Shown in pieces: positions 28,896 through 36,828 of a stretch of 64,000 nucleotides of DNA (positions are counted from its first letter, which is position 1; the number at the start of each line of letters is the position of its first letter). The translations under genes and the position numbers were made by a program. The DNA comes from a bacterium (GTDB taxonomy: Bacteria > UBA8248), in assembly GCA_022825065.1 (NCBI GenBank), contig JAJDYR010000037.1:71805-135804 (forward strand). Reading direction: 5' to 3'. The notes under the pieces were generated by a model, which searched no databases, had not been told where the DNA came from, and worked only from the letters and a program-made list of their open reading frames with translations.

Positions 28896-29495
28896 ATGTG
28901 GATATCCCCCTTAAGGCTGAATGACGCGCAGGAACCCGCGCGCGGGATTCTCGAGGGCATCCGGGAGAAACGGGGCGCGGTGCCCAAGCTGCTGCTCACG
29001 ATGGCGCGAAGGCCCGAAGTCCTGAACGGACGCCAGACGATGAACATGGCCGTCCACGGCGGCAACTCGACGCTGGGCCGGAGGCGCGAGGAGCTGATCT
29101 CCTACTACGTCGCCACCATCGGCGGGTGCTATGGCTGAACGATGAACCATGGCCAGGCTTTCCGTGCTGAAAGCGGCGACGACGTAACGCTGGCCGACGT
29201 GGCCACCGTGGTGACGGACAGGGACAATTCCCCGGCTCTCGACGATGCCGACAAGGCGATGCTCGCCTTCGCCGAAAAACTCACGTTCGACCACTACGCC
29301 ATGAGCGAAGCGGACCTGGACGCGCTGCGCGAGGCGGGCTTTTCGGATGAGAACGTGCTCGACATCATCGGCTCCGTCTCGTACCGGAACATGAGCAACC
29401 GGCTGAACATCGCGCTCGGTCTGGACGCCATAGAACCCGAAGGCCCCGACGAGTTGATGGAGGTAGTGCGCTTCTCCCGAACCGCGCGGGCTTAA
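28896..29495 (+). CDS. Probable selenoprotein: AhpD/CMD-family peroxidase-related protein with in-frame TGA (Sec) at 29136-29138
   Basis: ORFs 28896-29138 and 29142-29495 share a reading frame, separated only by TGA; combined sequence ELISYYVATIGGCYG-U-TMNHGQAFRAE aligns with the C-x-x-C-x-x-x-H signature; bSECIS-like hairpin at 29152-29177. Confidence 0.82.
29152..29177 (+). promoter_or_regulatory. Candidate bacterial SECIS element
   Basis: GCC-[AG bulge]-GCTTTC-loop CGTGCT-GAAAGC-GGC; hairpin starts 14 nt and apical loop 25 nt past the TGA; G within the first two loop positions. Confidence 0.7.
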
Positions 29496-29614
29496 AATCG
29501 TACATCCGTTCACCGGCCGGGCAGGTCCGGGCCGGTGATTACCAGGCATTTGCTTGCCATCGTTCATTTGCGGCCCTCTGCGGACGCGATACAAAGCAGA
29601 AAGGAACAGTTTCC

Positions 29615-30385
29615 ATGTCAGACCTCACCATCCGTCCGCTGAACTGCGGCACCATTCACACGGATTACTCCAATATGGTGTATTGGACGAATTTCGGGAC
29701 GAAACTCGAGATTCCCTCGTTCATCTACATGATCGAGGGGGCGAAGGACCACGACGGAAACGACGTGAAGGTCGTGGTCGACACCAGTTTCCTCGACCCC
29801 GAGCGCGGCGGCGCTCCCTGGCCCGCCAGCCGGGAACCCGGCCAGGGCGTGCGCGAACAGCTCGAAGGCGCCGGCTGGAAGCCCGAGGATGTGGACATCC
29901 TCATCCTCACGCACCTCCACTGGGACCATTCGCAGAACTGCGACCTGTTCACCAACGCGATCAAGTACGTCTGGGCGGAGGAGCTTCAATACTCCATGTG
30001 CCCGGTGGCGCTGCAGGCGAAGCCCTACGACGCGCCGATCCACCCCAACACCCGCTGGCCGGTGATCGCCCAGCAGGGCATCATCTTCGAGCCGATCTGG
30101 AAGGACAATACCGAGATCGTGCCGGGCGTCACCTATTTCCACACGCCGGGCCACACGCCGGGGCACTGCTCGGTCGCCGTGGAGACGCGCGTGGGAACGT
30201 ACGTCATCGCCGCCGACGTCATCCAGATCAACGAAGGCCTCGAGCGCCGCGTGCCCGCCGGCCAGATGTCGAGCATGCGCGACGCGATGGACTCCATCCA
30301 CAAGTGCATCGAGCGCGCCACGAAGGAGGAATACATCCTGCCCGGGCACGAGATTTCCGTGCTGGAGAAGGAAGTCTATCCATAG
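29615..30385 (+). CDS. MBL-fold metallohydrolase (N-acyl homoserine lactonase-like)
   Basis: ILTHLHWDHSQN (HxHxDH); YFHTPGHTPGHCSV; ILPGHE. Confidence 0.93.
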   Translation: MSDLTIRPLNCGTIHTDYSNMVYWTNFGTKLEIPSFIYMIEGAKDHDGNDVKVVVDTSFLDPERGGAPWPASREPGQGVREQLEGAGWKPEDVDILILTHLHWDHSQNCDLFTNAIKYVWAEELQYSMCPVALQAKPYDAPIHPNTRWPVIAQQGIIFEPIWKDNTEIVPGVTYFHTPGHTPGHCSVAVETRVGTYVIAADVIQINEGLERRVPAGQMSSMRDAMDSIHKCIERATKEEYILPGHEISVLEKEVYP

Positions 30386-30438
30386 GGGCGGATAACGCTC
30401 GCCGGTATGAGCGAGTGTCTGCATAAGGAGGATTCATC

Positions 30439-30816
30439 ATGGCGATGAGCGAGCGGGGCAGGGCCTTGTACGAGGAGATGAAGGCGGCGCGGGGGTTCAT
30501 CTACCCGGCGTACGAACTCCTGTGCGAGGTGGACCCGGAGCTTCTGGAGAACTACGAGAACCTGAAGAACCACATCATGAAGAAACAGGGCCCCTTTCAC
30601 GAGAAGTACAAGGAGCTCTTCATCGCCGTGGCGAGCGCCTCGCGCGACCCCTCCGACACCGAGGGCATCAAGAACCACCTCAAAAAGGCGCTGCAGCTTG
30701 GCGCGACCGTCGAGGAGGCGACCGAGGCCCTGGAGTGCATGCTGCCCCCCTGCGGGATGACGGCGCTCGTGGCCGGCTGCACGCAGCTCAAAGAGGTGAT
30801 CGACGAGGGGTATTGA
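30439..30816 (+). CDS. Carboxymuconolactone-decarboxylase-like protein lacking CxxC
   Basis: YKELFIAVASASRDPSDTEGIKNHLKKALQLGATVEEATEALECMLPPCGMTALVAG resembles the CMD fold pattern. Confidence 0.72.
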   Translation: MAMSERGRALYEEMKAARGFIYPAYELLCEVDPELLENYENLKNHIMKKQGPFHEKYKELFIAVASASRDPSDTEGIKNHLKKALQLGATVEEATEALECMLPPCGMTALVAGCTQLKEVIDEGY

Positions 30817-30838
30817 GGCAGGACTGAAAGCGGTTCGA

Positions 30839-30871
30839 CCGGGGGAGCCTGAAAACTCCCCCGGTTTTTTT
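30839..30871 (+). terminator. Rho-independent terminator
   Basis: CCGGGGGAG-cctgaaaa-CTCCCCCGG followed by TTTTTTTG. Confidence 0.92.
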
Positions 30872-30925
30872 GTGTGTGGGATGATGGTTCGAACATCGCT
30901 TCCTGCTGGTGCTGGAATTCTTTTC

Positions 30926-31221
30926 ACTCCCCCTTGAGGGGGGTTGTTGAAAAAGCCCTCGTCGGGGAGGACGTTGCCTTTGGTGGGAAGGCCACTTTCG
31001 TGCGAACCCCCGACCTCCCTCGTCGAAAACCAACCCCCCTACCCCCCCTTGACAGGGGGGTATAAAAAGGCGATGCGCCTTCGCCGGGCTGAGGGGGTTT
31101 TGCTTTTTCTTGCCCCCCTGTCAAGGGGGGGTCGGGGGGGTTGCCTTTATGGGATTTCTCTTTCAAGAGAGTTGCCATTGCCCTCTCAGGGGCTTTTTCA
31201 ACAGTCTCCTCAAGGGGGGAG
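30926..31221. repeat. MITE-like palindromic intergenic element, copy E (longest clean termini)
   Basis: cactcccccttgaggggggttgttgaaaaagccc ... ggggctttttcaacagtctcctcaaggggggagtg. Confidence 0.9.
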
Positions 31222-31373
31222 TGAATTTGTCTTACTCCCTGGATGGCAAATCCCTCAAGCGGGGAGGAATTCAATGTCTTGTGAGCCTGTAGGCACAGGT
31301 CGCGACCTCGGACAGGCACGGAGGCCTGTCCCTACCACCAATCGCTTCCGTGCGGGAATAAATCCCCCCCCTC

Positions 31374-32579
31374 TCACCCGCCGCAGTGCGCCCGCGCGGC
31401 GGTGGCGAACATGCCGGCGGCGTCGATAAGGTTCTGCGCGGGCACGCGCTCGTTCGGGAGATGGGCTTCGGAGATGAACTCGCCGGGGCCGAAGAAGACG
31501 CCCGGAATCCCGTTCTCGATGAAGAGCCTGAGCGCGCCGGGCGACTCGATGCCGGGGAGGTACTCGTTCGGCGTCCCGCGCACGGCGGGCACGACGCGCT
31601 CCATGAGCTGCACGACGGGCTCTTCTTCCGCGATTTCCGTCACCTCGCGCGCCCCGCTCGGCATGATCTCGACCGACGCGTCGAGCTCGGGGTCATCCGC
31701 CGCGAGTTCTGCGAGGATGCCTTCGAGCTTTTCCTTGACGCCCGCTGAGGTCTGCCCCGGCAGCATGCGCACGTCGAAGGTGGCGCTGCATCGCCCGCCC
31801 ACGACGTTCACGGCGGAGCCTCCGTTGATGGTGGAAAAGGCCAAAGTGCCCGGCCCCAGGAAGGGGTGCGGCGGAGGCGCTACGCGCTCGGCCCGGAAGG
31901 CGTCGATGATCTTCGCCATCTTCTCGATGGCGTTGACGCCCTTCTCGGGCACGCTCACGTGCACCGAGCGGCCGCGCACCTTGACCTCGAAGAACACCCG
32001 CCCCTTGAAGGAGCGGATGATGTTGTTGCCCGTCGATTCGGTGTAGAGCACCATGTCGCCGCCCAGTTCCCTGAAAACGCCGTTGTTGACCAGCGATTGG
32101 GCGCCGTAGTAATCGCCCTTCTCGCCGTCCGAGAGCAGGACCCAGGTGAGGGTGCCGTTCAGCGATATTTTCTCGTCCTTGAGAGCTTTGAGCGCGCCGA
32201 GGGTGGACGCCAGCGCGCCCTTCATGTCGGCGGCGCCGCGTCCCCAGATTTCGCCGTCTTTCAGTTCGCCGCTGAAGGGGGGGACCTCCCAGGCGTCCAC
32301 TTCTTCGGGATGGACGGGCACGGTGTCCATGTGGCCGCCGATGACGAAGTGCCCGCCCGGGCCGCCGTCGCCCGTCTGGATGATGAAGTTGGGCATCCCC
32401 GGTTCGTATTCGTAGGTGGTGATGTTATCGACGCCGATGGTTTTGAGCTCGGCGAGGATGCGCTCGGCCATGTCCGAGCAGTCGCCGGGCGGGTTTTCCG
32501 CCGGGATGCGAATCAGATCCTGCGCGAGGCTGACGACGTAGTCCCCGTCCACGGGAACCGGTGCGATTGCGCTGTTCAT
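31374..32579 (-). CDS. M20 family metallopeptidase / ArgE-DapE-type deacylase
   Basis: FVIGGHMDTVPVHPEEVDAWEVPPFSGELKDGEIWGRGAADMKGALAS; AEDDP-type FFGPGEF..AHLPNERV C-terminal motif. Confidence 0.93.
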   Translation of the reverse strand: MNSAIAPVPVDGDYVVSLAQDLIRIPAENPPGDCSDMAERILAELKTIGVDNITTYEYEPGMPNFIIQTGDGGPGGHFVIGGHMDTVPVHPEEVDAWEVPPFSGELKDGEIWGRGAADMKGALASTLGALKALKDEKISLNGTLTWVLLSDGEKGDYYGAQSLVNNGVFRELGGDMVLYTESTGNNIIRSFKGRVFFEVKVRGRSVHVSVPEKGVNAIEKMAKIIDAFRAERVAPPPHPFLGPGTLAFSTINGGSAVNVVGGRCSATFDVRMLPGQTSAGVKEKLEGILAELAADDPELDASVEIMPSGAREVTEIAEEEPVVQLMERVVPAVRGTPNEYLPGIESPGALRLFIENGIPGVFFGPGEFISEAHLPNERVPAQNLIDAAGMFATAARAHCGG

Positions 32580-32732
32580 GAAAAAACTCCTGTCAGATGG
32601 AATGAAATACTTGAGATGATGCTATCTTGATGTCAGCTGGATTCATAGTTCATTCTCGAAAACGAATCCCTCATGCGTGGGTATTTCTCACTCGCCCTTG
32701 AAATTTTTTATTCCAAGGAGAACTTCATAATT

Positions 32733-33009
32733 ACTCCCCCCTTGAAAGGGAAACCCGATAAAACCAACCCCCCCTACCCCCCCTTGTCAGGGGGGCAAGA
32801 AAAAGCAAAACCCCCTCAACCCGGCGGGAGCGCATCGCCTTTTTATACCCCCCTGACAAGGGGGGGTAGGGGGGGTTGCCTTTGCAGGGACAGGCCTCCG
32901 TGCCTGTCCTGACGAAGGACAACCACGGAGGGCAGGACAACCCCGAGGAGGGGTTGTCCCTACAACCGCCAATCCTACTTTATCGGACTTTTTCAACACC
33001 CCTCTCAAC
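32733..33009. repeat. MITE-like palindromic intergenic element, copy F (with internal GTAGGGAC-type palindromes)
   Basis: ccaaccccccctacccccccttgtcaggggggcaag ... cccccctgacaagggggggtagggggggttgcc ... ggactttttcaacacccctctcaac. Confidence 0.87.
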
Positions 33010-33045
33010 GGGGGAGTGACTGCATCATTCAAGCAAATCATCCCC

Positions 33046-34194
33046 CTACAAATTCAGCGCCAAGCGGCTCACGGTGATTTCGGTTTCCTCGAGAATTTCC
33101 GCCCGCGTCCGTTTTCCGCTCAGGACGGTCGTCAACTCCTCGTGAAGTAAGTCCACGGCCTCGTCTCTCGTGAGTTCGCCGCGCATGACGCCGCTGATGT
33201 CCAGATCGGTGTTCTCCGCCATGCGCGCCGCCGTGCGGGGATTCGCCGTCACCTTGATGGTGGGGGAGACGGGGTGGCCGATGGGGTTTCCGTTCCCGGT
33301 GTTGAAGACGATGGCCTGCGACCCGCACGCTCCGAGCGCGGTTACGTTCTCGACGCCTGCGCTCGGCGCGTCCAGGAAAACGCAGCCGCGCTCTTTCGTC
33401 AATTCTCCCGGCACGATGACGTCCACGATATCGCGCGTGCCCGCTTTTTTCACGGCGCCCAGGCTTTTCTCCTCAATCGAGGAGATCCCGCCCTGGATGT
33501 TGTCCTCCGTCGGGTTGCAGCCGATGATGTCCATGCCCATCTCGTGGGCGTAGTCCATCGTGCGCTTCACAGCATTCAGCAGCTTCCGCCGGACCTTCGG
33601 GCTGGCCGCCCGCTTCGCGAGAAGGTGCTCGGCGCCGACGATCTCCATGGTCTCGGAGAAGAGCACGACGCCCCCCGCGTCCACGATCCTGTCCGCAAGC
33701 ACCCCGGTGACCGGGTTCGCCACCAGTCCGCTCGTGGTGTCAGAACCCCCGCATTCCGTGCCCAGGGTGAGTTCGGACAGATCGCACCGCCTGCGTCTCG
33801 CGGCGCTTAAGTGTTGATACAATTTCTGGGCGATCTCCACCCCCCGGCTCGCCGTCTGGAGGGTGCCGCCCGTCTCGTGGACCGTGAGGGTCTCGACAGG
33901 CATCCAGGGCGATGCCTCCGCCGCCACGTCGGCCACGTCCTGCGCGCTCTTGGGCTCGAGACTCACGACGATCGCCGCGCCCACGTTCGGGTGGCCCGCC
34001 GTGCGGCCCATGACCCGGTAGTGCTGCCGCTCGTCCTCGCCGAAGAGGTTTCTCCCGAATGTCGTGTTCACGACGACCGCCTCGCGCACGAGTTTCCCGA
34101 TGCGCCGCGCCAAGGGGTTGGCGTTGTCCATCGCGCTCACGACGACGAGGTGGTTCCGCGCGCCCGGTGGCCCGTCCGGCCGCCTGTAGCCCAT
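33046..34194 (-). CDS. UxaA family hydratase (altronate/galactarate dehydratase C-terminal-domain-like)
   Basis: FMGYRRPDGPPGARNHLVVVSA; LGTECGGSDTTSGLVANP; DVIVPGELTKERGCVFLDAP; possible TTG start about 30 nt upstream of ATG 34194. Confidence 0.88.
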   Translation of the reverse strand: MGYRRPDGPPGARNHLVVVSAMDNANPLARRIGKLVREAVVVNTTFGRNLFGEDERQHYRVMGRTAGHPNVGAAIVVSLEPKSAQDVADVAAEASPWMPVETLTVHETGGTLQTASRGVEIAQKLYQHLSAARRRRCDLSELTLGTECGGSDTTSGLVANPVTGVLADRIVDAGGVVLFSETMEIVGAEHLLAKRAASPKVRRKLLNAVKRTMDYAHEMGMDIIGCNPTEDNIQGGISSIEEKSLGAVKKAGTRDIVDVIVPGELTKERGCVFLDAPSAGVENVTALGACGSQAIVFNTGNGNPIGHPVSPTIKVTANPRTAARMAENTDLDISGVMRGELTRDEAVDLLHEELTTVLSGKRTRAEILEETEITVSRLALNL

Positions 34195-34357
34195 GAAGGC
34201 GTTTCGCGGTTTTCTTCTCGGCAAGCTCAATCTCCTGTTTTGGGGGTTGCTGAAAAACCCCTGATTTCGTGGTTCCGGGTATTTTGACGACCACCGAGAC
34301 AGGTTACAACACTCTCCCTTGAGGGTCATTGCCAGCTGAGTAAAGAGGAAGAACCAC

Positions 34358-34575
34358 TCCCCCCTTGCCAGGGGACAAGGGCAACCCCCCCTACCCCCCC
34401 TTGACAGGGGGGTATAAAAAGGCGATGCGCCCCCGCCGGGCCGAGGGGGTTTTGCTTTTTCTTGCCCCCCTGACAAGGGGGGGTAGGGGGGGTTGGTTTT
34501 GTAGGGACAGGCCCCCGTGCCTGTCCAATGCTCTGGTATGTAAGGGACAACCACAGGGGGTTGTCCCTACGGACC
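34358..34575. repeat. MITE-like palindromic intergenic element, copy G (with GTAGGGAC palindromes)
   Basis: caaccccccctacccccccttgacaggggggtataaaaaggcgatgcgcc...ttgcccccctgacaagggggggtagggggggttgg, then gtagggacaggcccccgtgcctgtcc...ggttgtccctac. Confidence 0.87.
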
Positions 34576-34663
34576 CTCCCTGGTTGGAGCTATACGCCAG
34601 AGTACAAAACCAAGACTTTTCGGGCAGCCCCGATTGGTGAAAAGGTTTACGGGAGACGCTCCC

Positions 34664-35503
34664 TCAATCCTCGAACGGCGCGGGGCGGTGGCGGACGTTC
34701 ACCTCGCGCGCCTTGATATACTCGATGACGCCGATGAGCCTTTCCACCACGGCCTCGTGGAAGGCGCGCCCTTTCTCCGGGGTGGCCTGCGTCGGGTCGC
34801 CGGATTGTCCCTGATCGCCGATTTCAGCCCGGTATTCCTCGACCGTCTTGGGGTAGAAAAAGCGCGGCGCGTCCACCGCAGGATCCGAGATGTGGTGCCC
34901 CGTCATCCACTCGGGCTCGGGGTTCGAGCTCTGCGGCGTTGCTTTCTCCATGTCGACGAGGTGGGGATTCATGTGCAGCGCGTGCGAAGCTTCCAGCTCG
35001 CACGCGTGGCCCTGCCCGCCGGGGGGCGTGGTTCTGATATCCGCGATCCTGTCGAAGGCGATGATGCCCACGTCCACGACGGCGAGCGCCGCGCCCGTCC
35101 TCTGCCGCATCTGGTTGACGGCGATCTCGAGCGGCGCGAGGTTGGCCCGTCTGTGTCCGTTCACCACGATCACCCGGTTGAAGCCGTGGTAGAGGAGGCT
35201 CGCCATGATGTCGGTCACGACGGCGGTCAGGGTCTCGGGCCTCAGCGTAACCGTGCCCGTGAGCGCCATGTGGTTGTTGGTCCAGCCGTACCAGAGGGTG
35301 GGGTAGACCAGGACGCCCGCGCGCTGCCCCGCGTCCCGGGCGACGTGGTGGGCGGCGAACGCGTCGTGGCCCATGGGCATGTGCGGGCCGTGCTGCTCCA
35401 CGCTTCCCACGGGCAGGATCGCCATGTCGTTTCCCGAATCGAGATATTCGCGCACCTCGCGCCAGCTTTTCTCATGCGCCCAGGGGGTTTCGGCGGTACC
35501 CAT
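34664..35503 (-). CDS. Creatininase family protein
   Basis: MAILPVGSVEQHGPHMPMGHDAFAAHHVARDAG; RVIVVNGHRRANLAPLEIAVNQM. Confidence 0.92.
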   Translation of the reverse strand: MGTAETPWAHEKSWREVREYLDSGNDMAILPVGSVEQHGPHMPMGHDAFAAHHVARDAGQRAGVLVYPTLWYGWTNNHMALTGTVTLRPETLTAVVTDIMASLLYHGFNRVIVVNGHRRANLAPLEIAVNQMRQRTGAALAVVDVGIIAFDRIADIRTTPPGGQGHACELEASHALHMNPHLVDMEKATPQSSNPEPEWMTGHHISDPAVDAPRFFYPKTVEEYRAEIGDQGQSGDPTQATPEKGRAFHEAVVERLIGVIEYIKAREVNVRHRPAPFED

Positions 35504-35520
35504 GACTTTTCTCCTCTCGT

Positions 35521-35764
35521 GTAGGGGTTATTGAAAAACCCTTCGTCGGGGCTGTTGAAAAAGTCCCTGGGAGGGTAATGGCAACCCCATTGAAAGGGAA
35601 ACCCCATAAAACCAACCCCCCCTACCCCCCCTTGTCAGGGGGGCAAGAAAAAGCAAACCCCTCTCAGCCCGGCGGGGGCGAATCGCCTTTTTATACCCCC
35701 CTGATAAGGGGGGGTAGGGGGGGTGCCTTTATCCCCTGACAAGAGAGGTTTTTTCAAAAACCCC
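35521..35764. repeat. MITE-like palindromic intergenic element, copy H (double left terminus)
   Basis: gttattgaaaaaccc...gctgttgaaaaagtccctgggagggtaatggcaacccc...aaccccccctacccccccttgtcagggggg...ggttttttcaaaaacccc. Confidence 0.85.
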
Positions 35765-35777
35765 ATATGGGTTCGGC

Positions 35778-36110
35778 TCAAAACAACAGGCTGCGCAGGC
35801 CCGGAAACAGTATGAACGCGCAAACGCCCGCAGCAAGACCGGCTAGCAGGTTTTTCCGCGAACCATAGAAGACGCCCACGCAGACCGCCAGACCCGCGAG
35901 GCGGTCGGTGAGGTGTGATTCCGCGAGCGCGCCGCCGGGCAGCAGGATGATCTTCATCATCAGGCCGGTGGCGATGGCGTAGGCCACGCAGGTCACCCAC
36001 TCGAAGACGGGGCTGTCGTCCTCTATCCGGCCCGCGATGAGCACGCCCATCCACCGCCACGAATACGTGCAGACGACGGCGATTCCCAATAAAATCGCGG
36101 CGTCAGGCAT
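35778..36110 (-). CDS. azlD: AzlD domain-containing branched-chain amino acid exporter subunit
   Basis: About 110 aa polytopic protein immediately 3' of AzlC and overlapping it. Confidence 0.8.
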   Translation of the reverse strand: MPDAAILLGIAVVCTYSWRWMGVLIAGRIEDDSPVFEWVTCVAYAIATGLMMKIILLPGGALAESHLTDRLAGLAVCVGVFYGSRKNLLAGLAAGVCAFILFPGLRSLLF

Positions 36111-36828
36111 TGCGCTTCCTCGCTCTTTCGATAGCGAACGCGAGCGTTCCCGCCAGGACGCCGCCCGTGAGGAGCCCCCAGTTGGTGGAGACCAGATAGC
36201 CTGCCGGCACGAGGGCGCAGCCGAGCACCACCGACAGAAGAACCGCGCGCCGGCTGCTCTGCGCGGCGAGCAGCAGCATGAAGAGCGGCGTGATGAGCAT
36301 GAGCGCCCGTGCGATGAGGCCGGGCATCCTGGCGGCCATCGTGTAGCCGAACGCCGTGCCGAGTAATCCTAAGGACATGCAGGCGGTCGTGAAGCCGAAG
36401 AAATAGGCGGCGCGCAGGTTTTTCTCTGATACGTGGCGGCACATCTCGACGACCTGGACGAACGAAGTGACCGAGTTGACGTGGGCCATCCAGAAATGCA
36501 CGTTCTCGACGCCGGGCCGTTTCCGCAGCAGCGGCATGGTGGCGATGGTCAGCGGGAACATCCGCACGTTGGCGATGGTGACCGAGGCGATGAGTGCGAC
36601 GCCCCCGACGCCGGCGGCGAAAAGCTCCACGAAGGCCACCTGGCCCGGCGTGCTCCACATGCCGCCCGTCATGCCCAGCGCGATCAGGAGCGAGACGCCG
36701 CTGTCCTTCGCAAGCGCGCCGAAGCCCGACATGGCGGCGAAAAGCCCGATGCCGGGCGCCCGGACGCAATGCTTCATCCCCTGGCGGAAATAGGCGCCCC
36801 ATGTTTGTTCGGTGCGGCGGAAATCCAT
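36103..36828 (-). CDS. azlC: AzlC family branched-chain amino acid exporter subunit
   Basis: 241 aa polytopic; AzlC-AzlD arrangement with overlap. Confidence 0.8.
   Translation of the reverse strand: MDFRRTEQTWGAYFRQGMKHCVRAPGIGLFAAMSGFGALAKDSGVSLLIALGMTGGMWSTPGQVAFVELFAAGVGGVALIASVTIANVRMFPLTIATMPLLRKRPGVENVHFWMAHVNSVTSFVQVVEMCRHVSEKNLRAAYFFGFTTACMSLGLLGTAFGYTMAARMPGLIARALMLITPLFMLLLAAQSSRRAVLLSVVLGCALVPAGYLVSTNWGLLTGGVLAGTLAFAIERARKRNA

Noticed and set aside
28896-29138. Treating the two CMD ORFs (28896-29138, 29142-29495) as a simple pseudogene or as two genes
   Set aside because: Same frame, separated only by TGA at a catalytic Cys column, no other disruptions, and a SECIS-like hairpin follows. 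The pseudogene/nonsense option is kept as the refutation alternative.
30940-31211. Interpreting the large elements as ordinary rho-independent terminators
   Set aside because: Hairpins are followed by A-rich or GTA/GCAAG sequence rather than T tracts and the units are about 250 bp with conserved termini. Real terminators with T tracts are present separately (22643-22674, 30839-30871).
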